Part shown: piece after piece, positions 21,382 to 32,300 of the stretch
How positions within the stretch are numbered: the stretch's first letter is position 1
Layout of the letters: each line of letters opens with the position of its first letter
Source of the DNA: Basidiobolus meristosporus CBS 931.73
Taxonomy: Eukaryota > Basidiobolomycota > Basidiobolomycetes > Basidiobolales > Basidiobolaceae
NCBI GenBank assembly: GCA_002104905.1
Contig: MCFE01000036.1
Span: 62,001 to 126,000, forward strand
Direction of reading: 5' to 3'
Length of the DNA stretch: 64,000 nucleotides
The notes under the pieces: model-generated
Databases searched by the model: none
The model's input: the letters and a program-made list of their open reading frames with translations, nothing else
What the model was told of the DNA's origin: nothing
Position numbers and translations under genes: made by a program

Positions 21382-22808
21382 ATGACCAATACACCACTCC
21401 CAGAGTTAATAGCCACTTTTAAAGGTGCCATTCCAGTAAAATTCTCAGGAGAGAATGTTACTGAGTTTCTAGAAGAGTTTAACAATATAGCTGCAGCATT
21501 TGAGCTATCACACAAGAACAAAATTCAGTTGTTTCCCTTTCTCTGTGAAGTTGAAGTATCAAGATTCTTACAAAGTTTGGACCCATTTAAGATATCTGTT
21601 GGCGCTAACTATAACTGGGACACTGCTCAACAAGCTATTTTAGCTGAGTACCAAAAGGAAGCACAGTTTGTTACACTAAATGAGCTAGAAATGCCTTACA
21701 ACAAGACCCAACCCTTGCAGAAGTACATTCAAAAGTTTGAGTCAAAAGCAAGGCATGTTGAAGCAGCTATTAGAATTCCAAGATATTATCAAAGAAACTA
21801 TTTTCTGATGAATATGCCTCCTGAAATACGTAATGCCATTAGCCACCAAGTTCAGGCTACAAGCTCCTACAACAATGTTAAACAAATGGTGTTAAACTAT
21901 CAATCAGGGAGACAAGTCATGGATTCCATTAATATTCAAATGAAGATTCCCAATCCAGCTAAACAAATTCTTCATTGTACAAATAACCCACAAGGTGATC
22001 AGGTTAATGAATTGATTGATGCATTAGGAAAACTGACGCTTAAGTTGGACTCTCAAAGTGTACCATCATCAAGCATCAACAAGGCAAGACCAGAAAATCC
22101 CAAAACAACCAGTATTATCCACAGCAAACCAAATATTGTGTGTACTGTGAATCTGCTGAGCATAGCCATTATGGTTATCAAATATTGAATATTGATATTG
22201 ACAGTCATAAGGTTATGATAGGTCGTTATGGGAAGATCTGTGATATTGCTGGAAACCCCTTGCCTATCAACAGAGGTTATGGTGGAATGAGGTCCTATGT
22301 ACTTGCTCAAGAAGAATCAAGTAAAAGCACCAAGACATCAAATTTCATATAAATCCAAAAGACTGCAGAAATTCCAAGCAATGAACGTTACGTACTCACA
22401 ATATCAGATCCATCAGGGCAGGTTCAAGAATATCTAATGGAAAAAGAGGAAGTTGAAGAGTTTAATTGCCTTATTGATAAGAGAAAGTATCTTTCTACAG
22501 AGAACAATCCTAAAAAAGTGTGTACCAACAAAAGAAATCAGCCAATTGTTGAAATACTAGTACAGCCAGAAACATCAAAAATCCAAAAAGAACACTTGCA
22601 ACCTCAATCTAAGTATGACACTACTGCAATTACACAGAAAGTTATCGACAAATTCTGGAAATCTCCATTTCCACAACTTAAAAATCAAGAAATGTTCACC
22701 GCCATCAGCAATCTCAGTCAACTACTACCAGAAATGGTTAAGCTTATGAACAAAGATATCCTGAGGAATTATCAAGAACAGTCATCAACAACGTTATCAA
22801 GTGAATAA
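21382..22808 (+). pseudogene. Gypsy-1 Gag region, frameshifted
   Basis: Start ATG at 21382 (MTNTPLPELIATFKGAIPV). Residues 1-240 are a retrotransposon-type capsid (KFSGENVTEFLEEFNNIAAAF, FLCEVEVSRFLQSLDPF). Near 22100 the frame changes by one base; the downstream frame reads QQTKYCVYCESAEHSHYGY, a zinc knuckle whose last cysteine is tyrosine. That frame has TAA at 22350 and continues in 22437-22808 to a TAA followed by CTA, after which Pol is in the same frame. The 22806 stop may be a natural Gag-Pol boundary, while the shift and the 22350 stop look like damage. Confidence 0.8.
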
Positions 22809-22820
22809 CTACAATTTGAA

Positions 22821-24520
22821 GTGGAAAAAGCCTTTTACTCTATAACAACAGGAAGCTATGCTGCTACAATCAACAATGTTGAAGTGGAATGTGTTTTTGA
22901 TTCTGGATCAGAAATCAATGCTCTCACCGCTATGACTTTTGAAAAAATCAAATTGCCATCGACAGAAGTTGACTGGAATATGAGAACTGCTACAGGTGCA
23001 ACAGAGAAGATGCTTGGACTTTGTCACTCTGTACCAATTGAAATTGGAGGAATCGGGGTTACTTCTCCTTTTTTCATTGTTGCCAATGGACCCACTTTTG
23101 AGGTATTGTTGGGACAATCATATGAGAGAAAATCTCTTCTACAAGCTAATAATAGACCTGATGGAAGCTTATGGCTGACAATCACATCTGACAATCAAAA
23201 AAGAAGGGCAACCTTTTGTGCAGCAGAAGAAAATAATCCAAGAAATGCAGACACCATTCCAGTACAGAACATACAGGTTCATAAGGATATTTTGTTTTAT
23301 GATCAACACTTCATTCCATTGACAACAAGTAAGACAAATACCAAGTATAAGCCAGTTGCATTGAAAGCAAAGCCAGTATCTACTGGAATCTCACCATCTG
23401 CCCACAACAATCCTCAAATGGAGCCTTTGCACAAATATGACAAAATCAGACTCACAGAAGAGAAGCTCAAGGAGTTGGCTATTGGGACTACTCTTTCCAC
23501 TGAGGAGAAAAGTCTCTTTTTGACTATGCTACAATGCTATGACAATGTCTTTGCATTTAATGATGCACAAAGAGGATGTTTATCCACAGAGCTATTTCCA
23601 CCGGTTAAGATCCATACCGTTGAACATACACCATGGGCACTGAGATCATATCCTATTCCCTCAAGATTACTGAACAAAGTAATTGAAATGCTACAATCAA
23701 GATTTCAAAGTGGAGTCATTGAATATAGCTATGGACCTTATTGCAATCCCTGGTTTACACCGTTGAAGAAAAATGGAAGTCTACAGTTTATTCAAGATGT
23801 ACAGCATTTAAATAAGGTCACCATCAAAGATGCTATGCAACCACCCATACAACATGAGTATATTGAGTCATTTACTGGATATCCTCTGATTACAACATTG
23901 GATCTTTATTCAGGATATGACCAAATACTTCTGGATCCTACCTCAAGAGATTTCACCGCTATGGATACACCAATAGGACTCATAAGGATGACAAGAATTC
24001 CTCAAGGATGGACAAACTCTGTCCAAAATTATCAACGTGCAATGATTCAAGTTTTGGATGACTGTTTCCCTGAGATATGCCAACCATTTCTTGATGACAT
24101 TGCAGTTAAGAATAAGTCCAGAGAAAAAGATACATCGCATGTCTTACCTCAAGTAAGAAGATATGTTTATGATCACATAAGCACAGTTGAGAGGGTCATG
24201 AAGAAACTTCAAGCTTCTGGTCTGACTGTATCAGGAGCCAAATGCAAGTTTGGCTACAACAAAGCAATCATTCTAGGTGAACTTGTTACTGAAAAAGGGA
24301 GATTGCCTGATCCTGCAAAACTTTCATTGGCACTGAATTGGAAGCCACCAAGGAATATTCATCAAGTCAGACAATTATTAGGACTTACTGGTCTATTCAG
24401 AATCTGGATCAAGAACTATGCTCAAATTGCTAAGCCACTGACTCAGTTATTACAGAAAAACCAGAAATTTGAATGGCATGAAGAACAGGCAAATGCTATG
24501 TTGACATTGCTTGAGTCATT
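22821..24520 (+). pseudogene. Gypsy-1 Pol, protease and reverse transcriptase
   Basis: Open until H3. Aspartic protease motif VFDSGSEINALT near 22897. RT palm and fingers: LDLYSGYDQI, PQGWTNSVQNYQRAM, and the catalytic FLDD in QPFLDDIAVK at about 24090 (F replaces the usual Y). Thumb: VRQLLGLTGLFRIWIKNYA. Coding ends at LLESL where H3 lies; the next Gypsy codons resume at 27933 (SKPPVLAAIDYS) in a way that restores the frame once H3 and one ATT are removed. Confidence 0.88.
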
Positions 24521-24703
24521 AGACTTGTTCCGTTGGATAGTGCCACATAGTGCCAGCCGGTTTATAGTGCCAGATCGATCTGGCACTCTACGGCACTATC
24601 TGGCACTATAATTTCTACCATGATGCCAGTGGTATGATACAGTTACTGGTAATTTTACTCAATCTTACTTATGTTGCTCAGAATAGTGCTTTCCTTGCTT
24701 TAT

Positions 24704-25363
24704 TTACTCTTCATAATGCTCCAGACACATTTCTCTCAGTGGATGTCTTCTTGTATGAACATACTGTGCATTGATAAGTATCTTAACTACTTTACCTATT
24801 CTGCTGTTTTCTCCTATATATGACTTTCCTCTGTATTTACCTGCCAATATGATGAATCTCTTCAGATATCCAAATGTGTGCTCTACCCTTACTCTGAAAT
24901 GATTAAATATCTCATTGTAGAGCTTCTGCTTCCTGCTAAGCACACCATTCCTTGGCTTCCTATAAGCTGTAATACATCCTAATCTCTGACAATCCTCTCC
25001 TATATAGGCCAAGTCTGCCATATATTTCTCCCCTCTACTGAATTCAGGATGATTCTCTACCCAGAGTGCTTTATCATGCCTACTTCCAGCAAATGGCCCA
25101 CTAAACCAGATGATGTTACCCTCAATGTCAGACAGTGCTTGAAACTTCACACAGTGTGCCTTGTACTTGCCAGAATAAAAGTGCCTCTGCCCTCTAGAAG
25201 GTCTGTTAATCCTCACTGGGAAGGTATCCAAAATACTCCTGATATGGAACCTGTTGCTGAACACTCTTGGATCTGGAAGTTTATTGGAGCTTCTGAACCT
25301 AGTATTCCAAGCTTGCTCTAAGTCATTCATACCCTCTGCAAGGTGATTCTCCATTGCTGTCAT
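24704..25363 (-). pseudogene. H3 DDE transposase catalytic core
   Basis: 219 codons, uninterrupted, MTAMENHLAEGMNDLEQAW to REMCLEHYEE. The complete DDE triad is visible: ILDTFPVRIN (D1, about residue 51), FSGPFAGSRHDKALW, MADLAYIGED (D2), VEHTFGYLKRF (E). It belongs to the DDE_Tnp_4/PIF-Harbinger type of nuclease (cut-and-paste). Its ATG overlaps the stop of the upstream N-terminal frame by four bases (ATGA). The N-terminal part (25360-25587) is in another frame because of a one-base loss near 25437 relative to H1, so full-length transposase may not be made. Confidence 0.85.
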
Positions 25364-25587
25364 CTGGGAATGAAAGCTTCTAGGACTTTTGTTGCCATGG
25401 ATGGTGGGATGAAACCTTGTAGGGCAATAGTTCTTGTATAGCAGAGAAGCTTAACAAGGGATCTCCTTGAGTAGATTGGGGTTGATGGTCCACAGTACTT
25501 GGAATAGATCTCCTCCAGTGTGTCAAAAGGAAATCCAGTGGTAGTGATGGGATTGATGAGAAAAGACCATTCAGATGAGTAAGTCAT
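25360..25587 (-). pseudogene. H3 transposase N-terminal frame
   Basis: 75 codons, MTYSSEWSFLINPITTTGFP then IYSRRSLVKLLCYTRTIALQ. Up to LVK it matches H1; after that it runs out of frame (H1 continues YYKNYCPTRFHPTIHGNKC). Same one-base loss occurs in H2. Confidence 0.8.
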
Positions 25588-26038
25588 ATTAAAATTGATG
25601 GATGATCGTATGGAGGCGTATTGAATCGATTCGGCGCGACCTGCGTTATTTATCTGATTTTTAACACATTATGGTTAAATCTCCATCAATTGCCATGTAT
25701 CCCATCATTATGTCGCAAAAATCATCCGCAAACAATGCCCTGGTACTTTTATTGATGCTTTAATCATAGGTCTATAATCAAATAGGAAATCTGCGATTGA
25801 TGTGATCTGATCCGTGTCAACGCGATTTGAGATGCATCATGCATAATATATGGAAAATTCAACAATACTTTAGTTTTCATATATATTTCATATAAGACCA
25901 GGTTGATGCCAATATACTGCTGTAAAAGTATCCAAATCCGTTGCTATGGTCCCCATACCAAGCCTCAACTCATCTTTAGTACAACCCAGACAAAACCCAT
26001 CCCCCAGCTCACAAGCGCGGTGAGGACCGGAAAAGTCG
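25588..26038. promoter_or_regulatory. H3 divergent promoter spacer
   Basis: About 450 bp between the two start codons, conserved in H1, H2 and H2b. AT-rich core with ttcatatatatttcatata near 25870 and gatctgatcc near 25806. Expected to carry both promoters. Confidence 0.5.
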
Positions 26039-27187
26039 ATGTCGGATCCGTTTGAGTTCTTGCCAAATGACTTTAGTATGGCCCAAGTGTCTATGATGAG
26101 CCTTCATACAGATATTTGGGCACTACTGATTAATCTAGCAGAACTAGATACCTCAGAGAGTCAACAAAGATGGAAGAATTTGAGTAGAAAGCTGTGGCAT
26201 AAGTTCTACATCAAGATGCCAGCTGATGTATGTAAAAAGATATATAACAAGACAAGTATTGAAATCAAGAATGGGCTGAGAGTGAGGGGATTTGACAAGG
26301 AAGCCGCGCGGGAACAATTTCGTGCGCAATTTGCACAGTACAGGCCGGACGCGTCCGTTTGTGCCTCAACTTTGGGAACCAAAGAGATTTTGAATGAGTT
26401 TTTGCCTCAAATGACTAATGTACTACGTGATATATTAGTAGAGCTAAGTGGCTTCCGAGAGCAATATACACAGGACTCATCCAGGCAACAGCTCCAAAGT
26501 ATCAGACAGAGGGTAAGTGAATACCTTGAGGAATCAGATGGTGAGCTTCAGGAGGAATAATACAGACCGCGAGCAACATTGTCCAGATTGCACCAGCACG
26601 CCTCGCTGGATTCCCTACCATCTCTTGCAACCACAGCGCGCCGGCGCACGTCAGTCCAGACCACGCCAACACCCTTTACCAGAACGCCCCGTGTCAAGTC
26701 AACACGCGCGCTTCAGAGCAAAACTTCCAGAACTTGCCAAACTGCTCATTCAGACACAAGTCCATTGGAGCGGACCAAGTTGCATCAACATGCGGCATCA
26801 CATCGAACTCAGCCAAGGGCCATCTCAACGCGTCAAGGCGCGCCTGCGCATGCCGTTTTGCCTGACCATCAGCGAGTTACTTCTGGTGAACTGACTGATG
26901 ATGACCAACATGAAGTGACTCAACCACCGGAGCCCTTGGCAAGTAAAAGAACGCGTCAGCGCGTGGCACTACAGGCCGGTTCAGTTGGTTCAGTTGGTTC
27001 AGTCAGAGCGATTCAGCGCGGCCAAGCTGCAGCATTGCACTCATCAACTAGGAGGCAAAATACTGACTACGAATACACAAGTAGCCGAGATGATAGTCAG
27101 CCAGGAAGTAGTATAGGTGTGCAAAGTGAGTCACTACCAAATGCTTCAGTAGTAATCCCTGTGAGAAAAAAACCCAGGAGAAGATGA
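26039..27187 (+). pseudogene. H3 ORF2, one nonsense codon
   Basis: Start ATG 26039, stop 27185-27187, 382 codons with a single in-frame TAA at 26558-26560 just after ...DGELQEE. H2 and H2b have GAA or GAG there, so the ancestral frame was open. N-terminal half is helical (WKNLSRKLWHKFYIKMP, CKKIYNKTSIEIKNGLRVRG, LNEFLPQMTNVLRDILVEL); the C-terminal half is basic and rich in Thr, Arg, Ser and Gln, and ends VIPVRKKPRRR, a candidate nuclear localisation signal. Harbinger elements normally encode a second DNA-binding protein; the arrangement fits, but I do not recognise a known domain. Confidence 0.75.
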
Positions 27188-27929
27188 TGCGATCGCTTTG
27201 AATTGCTCACATTCATAATGATCCCGACAACCCTTTTTTTTGCGATCCAAATCGAGCCATCGCAAATCAGTGATCATCAAATTTTTGATATAAGTAATAT
27301 CAAGGTTGTCTCACATTTGAGACAGAACCCCTATAAATAAACACCCTGCATATATATACGTCATCTGTAATACCAGTGCAGCTATTGGATCTGTTTTGCA
27401 CCTACATGATTGCTTGCGTGCTAGCTATGACACCTTGCCCAATCACTAGGATCAGGGATTTACTTGCTCAATGGGCAAAATGGGATATTTGATGGCGAAT
27501 CAGGTAGCTTTTTCAGTAGTCAATGAGCCAATTGGGGGCTGCCAGCTTCAGGATACTTTTGGACCAATTAACCACTGAGATACCATCCAATTGGAGTGAG
27601 GGTAACCAAAATGGTAAGTATCAGTGTAGTTTATAGTGTGATACACATTTATTTCCATTTACATTAAAGAAACATATCCAAATACCGGATTTTACCTGCC
27701 ATTATAGCGGTATCCGATTGCGCACGTGATGCAAGCTTTACAAGTTGGCGCAATCATCTGCGCCAACCTCATTGTGTCAGATTGTGCCATAGTGTGCAAG
27801 ATCGTCCTGCATGGTGCGAAATTGTCCAAGAACGATCCCGCCTTCTGGTAGCTATAATATTGCACCCGATCGTTCTTTGCAACCACGGATTGCGCTGCAC
27901 GCCCTGGCACGGTACAGTGGAACAAGTCT
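27188..27929. other. H3 subterminal non-coding region
   Basis: No open frame. The first ~260 bp (27190-27448) are present in H3 and H2b but absent from H2. It contains the short palindrome tgtctcacatttgagaca near 27307. The last ~480 bp match H2 and end in the terminal inverted repeat. Confidence 0.6.
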
Positions 27930-27932
27930 ATT

Positions 27933-29277
27933 ATCAAAGCCACCGGTCTTAGCAGCTATAGACTACAGTGTTATTGATTCACAACCAATCATTGTATCAG
28001 TTGATAGCTCTGGAATTGGGGTTGGTAGAATCATGATTCAAGTTTCAAAAGATCATCATCAACAACCTTGCAAATATCTTAGTAGACTATTCAAAGGGAA
28101 TAAGCTTAACTATCTATCTATCAAGAAAGAAGCACCGGGAGTACTCTATGTACTCAACAAGCTAAAGCCATACTTATTAGGAGTACACTTCACACTGGAG
28201 GTTAATGCCAAGCCATTATTAGGAATGTTGAATAAGTTGGAGCTTTTGCCTGATCCTATTCTAGCACGGTGGATATCATACATCCAGATCTTGGACTTTA
28301 TGCTGCAACACATACCAGGAGCCAATCACAAAGGACCTGATGCCTTATCTAGAAAGCAACCAAATTCACCGTACTCAACTAATGATGATGAGATTGATGA
28401 GTTTCTTGAAAACACTAGTCTTGGATTCTCATTCAGACATATGATACAGAGCAATTATCAACAAATCAAGGAATTTCTTACATCACTCAAAGTTCCTGCT
28501 GATATTCCCACAAATCAACGCACAAATTTTAAAAGGAAGGCTCTGAAGTTTTTACTGCATGACGGCACACTTTTCAGAAAAAGCAAGCATGGAGTTCCTT
28601 GACGGTATATACATAACAAGCATGATCAAGAGAAGATCATTCAAGAATTGCATGAATATGAATCAGGAGGTCATAAGGGAATTACATCAACATATGCAAA
28701 AATCTCCTTACGGTATTTTTGGCCAACACTGTACACCAACACAAAAGAATATGTGAAATCATGTATTCCATGTCAAAGAAGAGACAAGCAAAAGATGCAT
28801 GAACCACTTCACAGTATATACACATCTTATGCTTGGCAAATTGCACATGTGGATATTATACATTTACCAAGGGCAACAGCTGGGTATAAGTATGTGGTGG
28901 ACTGTTGTGATAACCTTACTGGTTGGATAGAGGCTAGAATGCTGAAACAAGCCAATGTAAAAGCAGTAGCAAGATTTCTCAAAGAAGATGTATATCTCAG
29001 ACATGGTTCAGTTGGCACCCTTATTGCAGACAATGGAGAATGTGGATCTTATGAAATACAAGCACTGGCGACAAAGCATGGAACCAAGCTTATACATACT
29101 ACACCATATCACCCACAAGCAAATTCACCAGTTGAACGTGGACATTCTGCTTTTGCAAACACATTAGCTAAGCTTAGCTATGAAGAACCCAACAAATGGG
29201 CAAATAACTTTCATGCAGCAATTTGGTCTGATAGAGTCACGGTTAAAAGAAGTACAAAGTACACACCATTTTTTTAA
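27933..29277 (+). pseudogene. Gypsy-1 Pol, RNase H and integrase
   Basis: Resumes Pol after H3. RNase H: IIVSVDSSGIGVGRIMIQ, CKYLSRLFKGNKLNYLSIKKEAPG (Gypsy-type, Glu and Asp sites visible), HIPGANHKGPDALSRK. A TGA at about 28600 interrupts HGVP/RYIHNKHDQ in the same frame. Integrase zinc finger ELHEYESGGHKG...CIPCQ; catalytic D (HVDIIHLP), D (IADNGECGS) and E (ANSPVERGHSAF) all present. The frame is lost in a T run at about 29271. Confidence 0.85.
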
Positions 29278-29729
29278 TATATGGACATGAAGCTGTTTTG
29301 CCAATAGACATATCTTTTGAGAATTGGCTTACCCTCCCATGGAGACCAACCATGACAACATCAGAGCTATTGCTAGCAAGAGTACAACAGATTCAACAAG
29401 CACACACTCTGCAACAGAATGCAATAGAAAACCTGAAGAAATCCAGAATGGCTGGCAAGGAGTACTTTGACGCTCAAAAATGCCTAAGAAAAACATTGTT
29501 AGAAGTAGGTGAGTTGATACTACTTCACAACACAAAAAGCCAAAGAAACAAGGCATCCAAGCTGGATATGCAATGGCAAGGTCCCTACAAGATCATACAT
29601 GCAAACAAAAATGGATCTTACAAACTAGCAGAACTTGATGGTACACCACTTGCACTGACACAACCTGGTAACAGATTGAAGAAGTTCCATATCAGAAGTA
29701 ATAATGAGGGCATTATTTCTCAAAGTTAG
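29278..29729 (+). pseudogene. Gypsy-1 integrase C-terminal domain
   Basis: Continues integrase one base out of frame: the run of seven T before AATATATGG needs one more or two fewer bases to read PFLIYGHEAVLPIDIS. Then LLLARVQQIQQAHTLQQNA and the GPY/F module WQGPYKIIHANKNGSYKLAE. Stop 29727-29729, eight bases before the 3' LTR and its polypurine tract (AGGGGAGACT). Confidence 0.8.
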
Positions 29730-29737
29730 GGGAGACT

Positions 29738-30968
29738 TGTGGTAATGGAAAGTATTCCGTTACTACAATATCTCTAAACCAATATTGCACTCATTTCTTT
29801 ATTGTGCTTTTTGCTATTGTAACACACAAGTGAAAGATCAAGAATTTCCAACTTTGATGAACAAATGCTCCAGACCCTGACAAGCAATCCACCCAAGAAT
29901 ATTATGTCATACAGAACACGTAGTAGCCAACACATATTTCAAAATACGGCTCATTTGAAGCAGTACTTAAGGAGTTATGACCAAAAGAGTCCAACTATTA
30001 TATATACTATGCCTTATTGCTAGGATTACTATGGTGACTTTGATTGCGTGTAACTTTTGAACCAGCCAATCAAATCACGTGAAATATTCACAGGTGCTGC
30101 GCCTATGTCCGATCTGCGCCACTGCAAAATTTTAGCTTTGTATCACGTGTATTGCTTGCGCAATTGCCCAAAAACTTTGATCCTTCAAAATTTTCATATA
30201 TATAACTTCCCCAGCTGAAAAATAAAGAGAGAGCCTCTCTTTCCAGAATCTCCACACTACAATTACACGTTTAAAGGTTATAAGACTTCCCCTGCATCAC
30301 TTGCACTGTTGAGTATTCTGACTTTGATCGGTACTACATCAGTAAAGAGACTGCAAAGCCCACAAGAATCCAATCTAAGTTCCACAAGAAACTACCACTT
30401 TTCTGTCGGAAAAGTCCCCTCTAAGAAACCCCTTTACTCTAAAGACACCCCTTTAGTCTAAAGACCCCTTTAGAGACCCCTTTAAGAAACCCCTTTACTC
30501 TAAAGAAGCCCCTTTAGGCACCCCTTTAGTGTAAAGTCCACTTTAGAGACCACTACAAGAAGCCCCTTTACTCTAAAGACACCCCTTTAGACACCCCTTT
30601 AGGTCTAAAGACCCCTTTAGAGACTTCTACAACACACCCCTTTAGGTTAAAGGGGAGTTCAGAATTTCCATATTTGGAAATATTTTCTCAGAAACAAAAG
30701 TGACTTCCAAATAAGGAAAAGTTACTATAAGAGTAAATAAGCCCATTAGTCAACAGTAGGTCAGAACACTGCTGTAGAAGTGATAAACACTGCCTACAGT
30801 ATATTTTGAGCCCAAGATTGCGGAAATTAGTGAAAGTTATATCTTCTATCGGTATATCAAACTCCCAATAAACTATTTCAGTATTAGCATACTGGAAGTT
30901 GTTGTATATTGTTGATTAGCCTCTACATTGTAGAACAAGCCCCAAACTAATCATAATACACCACAACA
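29738..30968 (+). repeat. Gypsy-1 3' LTR
   Basis: 1231 bp, same length as the 5' LTR and about 99.3% identical by eye. Followed by GATC and the rest of H2b. Confidence 0.92.
30416..30657 (+). repeat. CCCCTTTAG/CTAAAG array in Gypsy-1 3' LTR
   Basis: Same array as in the 5' LTR, with only two base differences noticed. Confidence 0.85.
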
Positions 30969-31728
30969 GATCCCTTGTTAAGCTTCTCTGCTATTGAAAC
31001 AGCTATTGCCCTACAAGGTTTCATCCCATCATCCATGGCAACAAAAGTCCTAGAAGCTTTCATTCCCAGCTGACATCAATTGAGAACCACCTTGCTGAGG
31101 GTATGAGTGACTTAGAGCAAGTTTGGAATACTAGGTTCAGAAGCTCCAAGAGGCTTCCATATCCCAGTGTATTCAGCAACAAGTTCCATATCAGGAGTAT
31201 TTGGATACCTTCCCAGTCAGGACTAACACATCTTCTAGAGGGCAGAGGCACTTTTATTCTGGCAAATACAAGGCACACTGAGTGAAGTTTCAAGTGCTGT
31301 CTGACATTGAGGGTGACATTATCCGGTTTAGTTGGCCATTTGCTGGAAGTAGGCATGACAAAGCACTCTGGATGGAGAATCATCCAGAATTCAGTAGTGG
31401 GGAGAAATGTACGGCAGATTTGGCTTATATAGGAGAGGATTACCAGATATTAGGAAGCATTACAGCTCATAGGAAGCCAAGGAATGGAGTGCTTAACAGG
31501 AAGCAGAAGCTCTAAAACATGATATTTAATTGTTTCAGAGTGGGAGTAGAGCATACATTCAGATATCTAAAGAGGTTCAGCATATTTGCACGTATTCAAA
31601 GAGGAAAGTCATTTACAGAAGGAAGCAGCAGAATAGATCAAGTAGCTAAGATACTTATTAATGTACAGAATATTCATACCAGGAGACATCCACTGAGAGA
31701 AATGTGTCTGGAGCATTATGAGGAGTGA
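30969..31728 (+). pseudogene. H2b transposase, main part
   Basis: Continues H2b after Gypsy-1. Open pieces 31103-31285, 31282-31515 and 31519-31728 give MSDLEQVWNTRFRSSKRL, GSRHDKALWMENHPEFSS, TADLAYIGEDYQ and VEHTFRYLKRF. The D1 segment is out of frame (IWIPSQSGLT) owing to an indel near 31203. Several frameshifts and a TAA at about 31513 make it non-functional. Confidence 0.78.
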
Positions 31729-31891
31729 ATAAAGCACAAAAAGCACTGTTCTAAGAAACATAAGTAAGATTGAGTAAAAATACTAGTCATTTTATCCTAG
31801 CACTGGCATAATGGTAGAAATTTGAGTGCCAGATTGATCCAGCACCATAAACAGGCTGCCACTATGTGGGATTATTCCACAGAACAAGACT
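31729..31891. mobile_element. H2b right terminus
   Basis: Non-coding end of H2b with ggcataatggtagaaattt and the terminal repeat AGAACAAGACT at 31881-31891, followed by ATT. It corresponds to the transposase-side end of H2 and H3. Confidence 0.7.
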
Positions 31892-31978
31892 ATTGGTAAC
31901 TAGACAAGGTCTGGTCTTTTGAATCCAAGATGCTAAATGCAGCAGAACAAAACTACTCAGTGCATGACAGGGAGATGC

Positions 31979-32300
31979 TGTTGGAATTTAACAGCAATAT
32001 ATTGGAAGTGAATTGGAAAACTAGAAGATATCAAGGATATTCACATAAATATTCAGTTCTAAAACAGTATTTATACTTGTGGCATAACCAAGTGAATGCA
32101 GCAACTTGAACATTACTACGGGAGTTTCAGGTGCACATGTGCTAAGCTTTGGCTAATTTAGACAACTTTTGGATTTTTCTCAAGTTCTGTACTTAATTAA
32201 TTCCTGATAATGTGCAAGTATTTCACTAATCAATTTTAAGTTAATAATCTGAGATAACTCACTTAACTAGGTGCTAATTTGTAATATATCAATAACCCGG
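31979..32300 (-). repeat. Old Copia-like LTR inside Gypsy-2b RNase H
   Basis: TGTTGGAATTT...; reads like a strongly diverged reverse-complement Copia-1 LTR (tattggaagtgaattgg, cagtatttatacttgtggcat, gacaacttttggatttt in the right order). It splits RNase H sequence that is continuous in Gypsy-2B. Confidence 0.5.

Larger units (their letters stand above)
24521..27929. mobile_element. H3, full-length Harbinger-like element in Gypsy-1
   Basis: 3409 bp with perfect 11-bp terminal inverted repeats AGACTTGTTCC/GGAACAAGTCT, flanked by ATT at 24518-24520 and 27930-27932. Removing it with one ATT rejoins Gypsy-1 Pol in frame. Two divergent ORFs, transposase on minus and ORF2 on plus. Because neighbouring bases also fit, the duplication could be read as TTA or ATTA; ATT is the reading that makes the inverted repeats exact. 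The youngest Harbinger copy here by CG content and position. Confidence 0.92.
20084..30968 (+). mobile_element. Gypsy-1, Ty3/Gypsy LTR retrotransposon carrying H3
   Basis: 10.9 kb including the 3.4 kb H3 insertion. 5' LTR 20084-21314, Gag 21382-22808, Pol 22821-24520 and 27933-29729, 3' LTR 29738-30968. GATC flanks both ends (20080-20083, 30969-30972), and the uninterrupted site is visible in H2 and H3. Both LTRs are 1231 bp with about eight differences noticed by eye, so insertion was recent. Confidence 0.93.

Noticed and set aside
25049-25321. 90-codon plus-strand frame repeated at 11629, 16373 (minus) and 31060 (minus)
   Set aside because: It is the antisense of the transposase core in every Harbinger copy. 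Its conservation follows from the DDE gene; it has no independent start context or motif.
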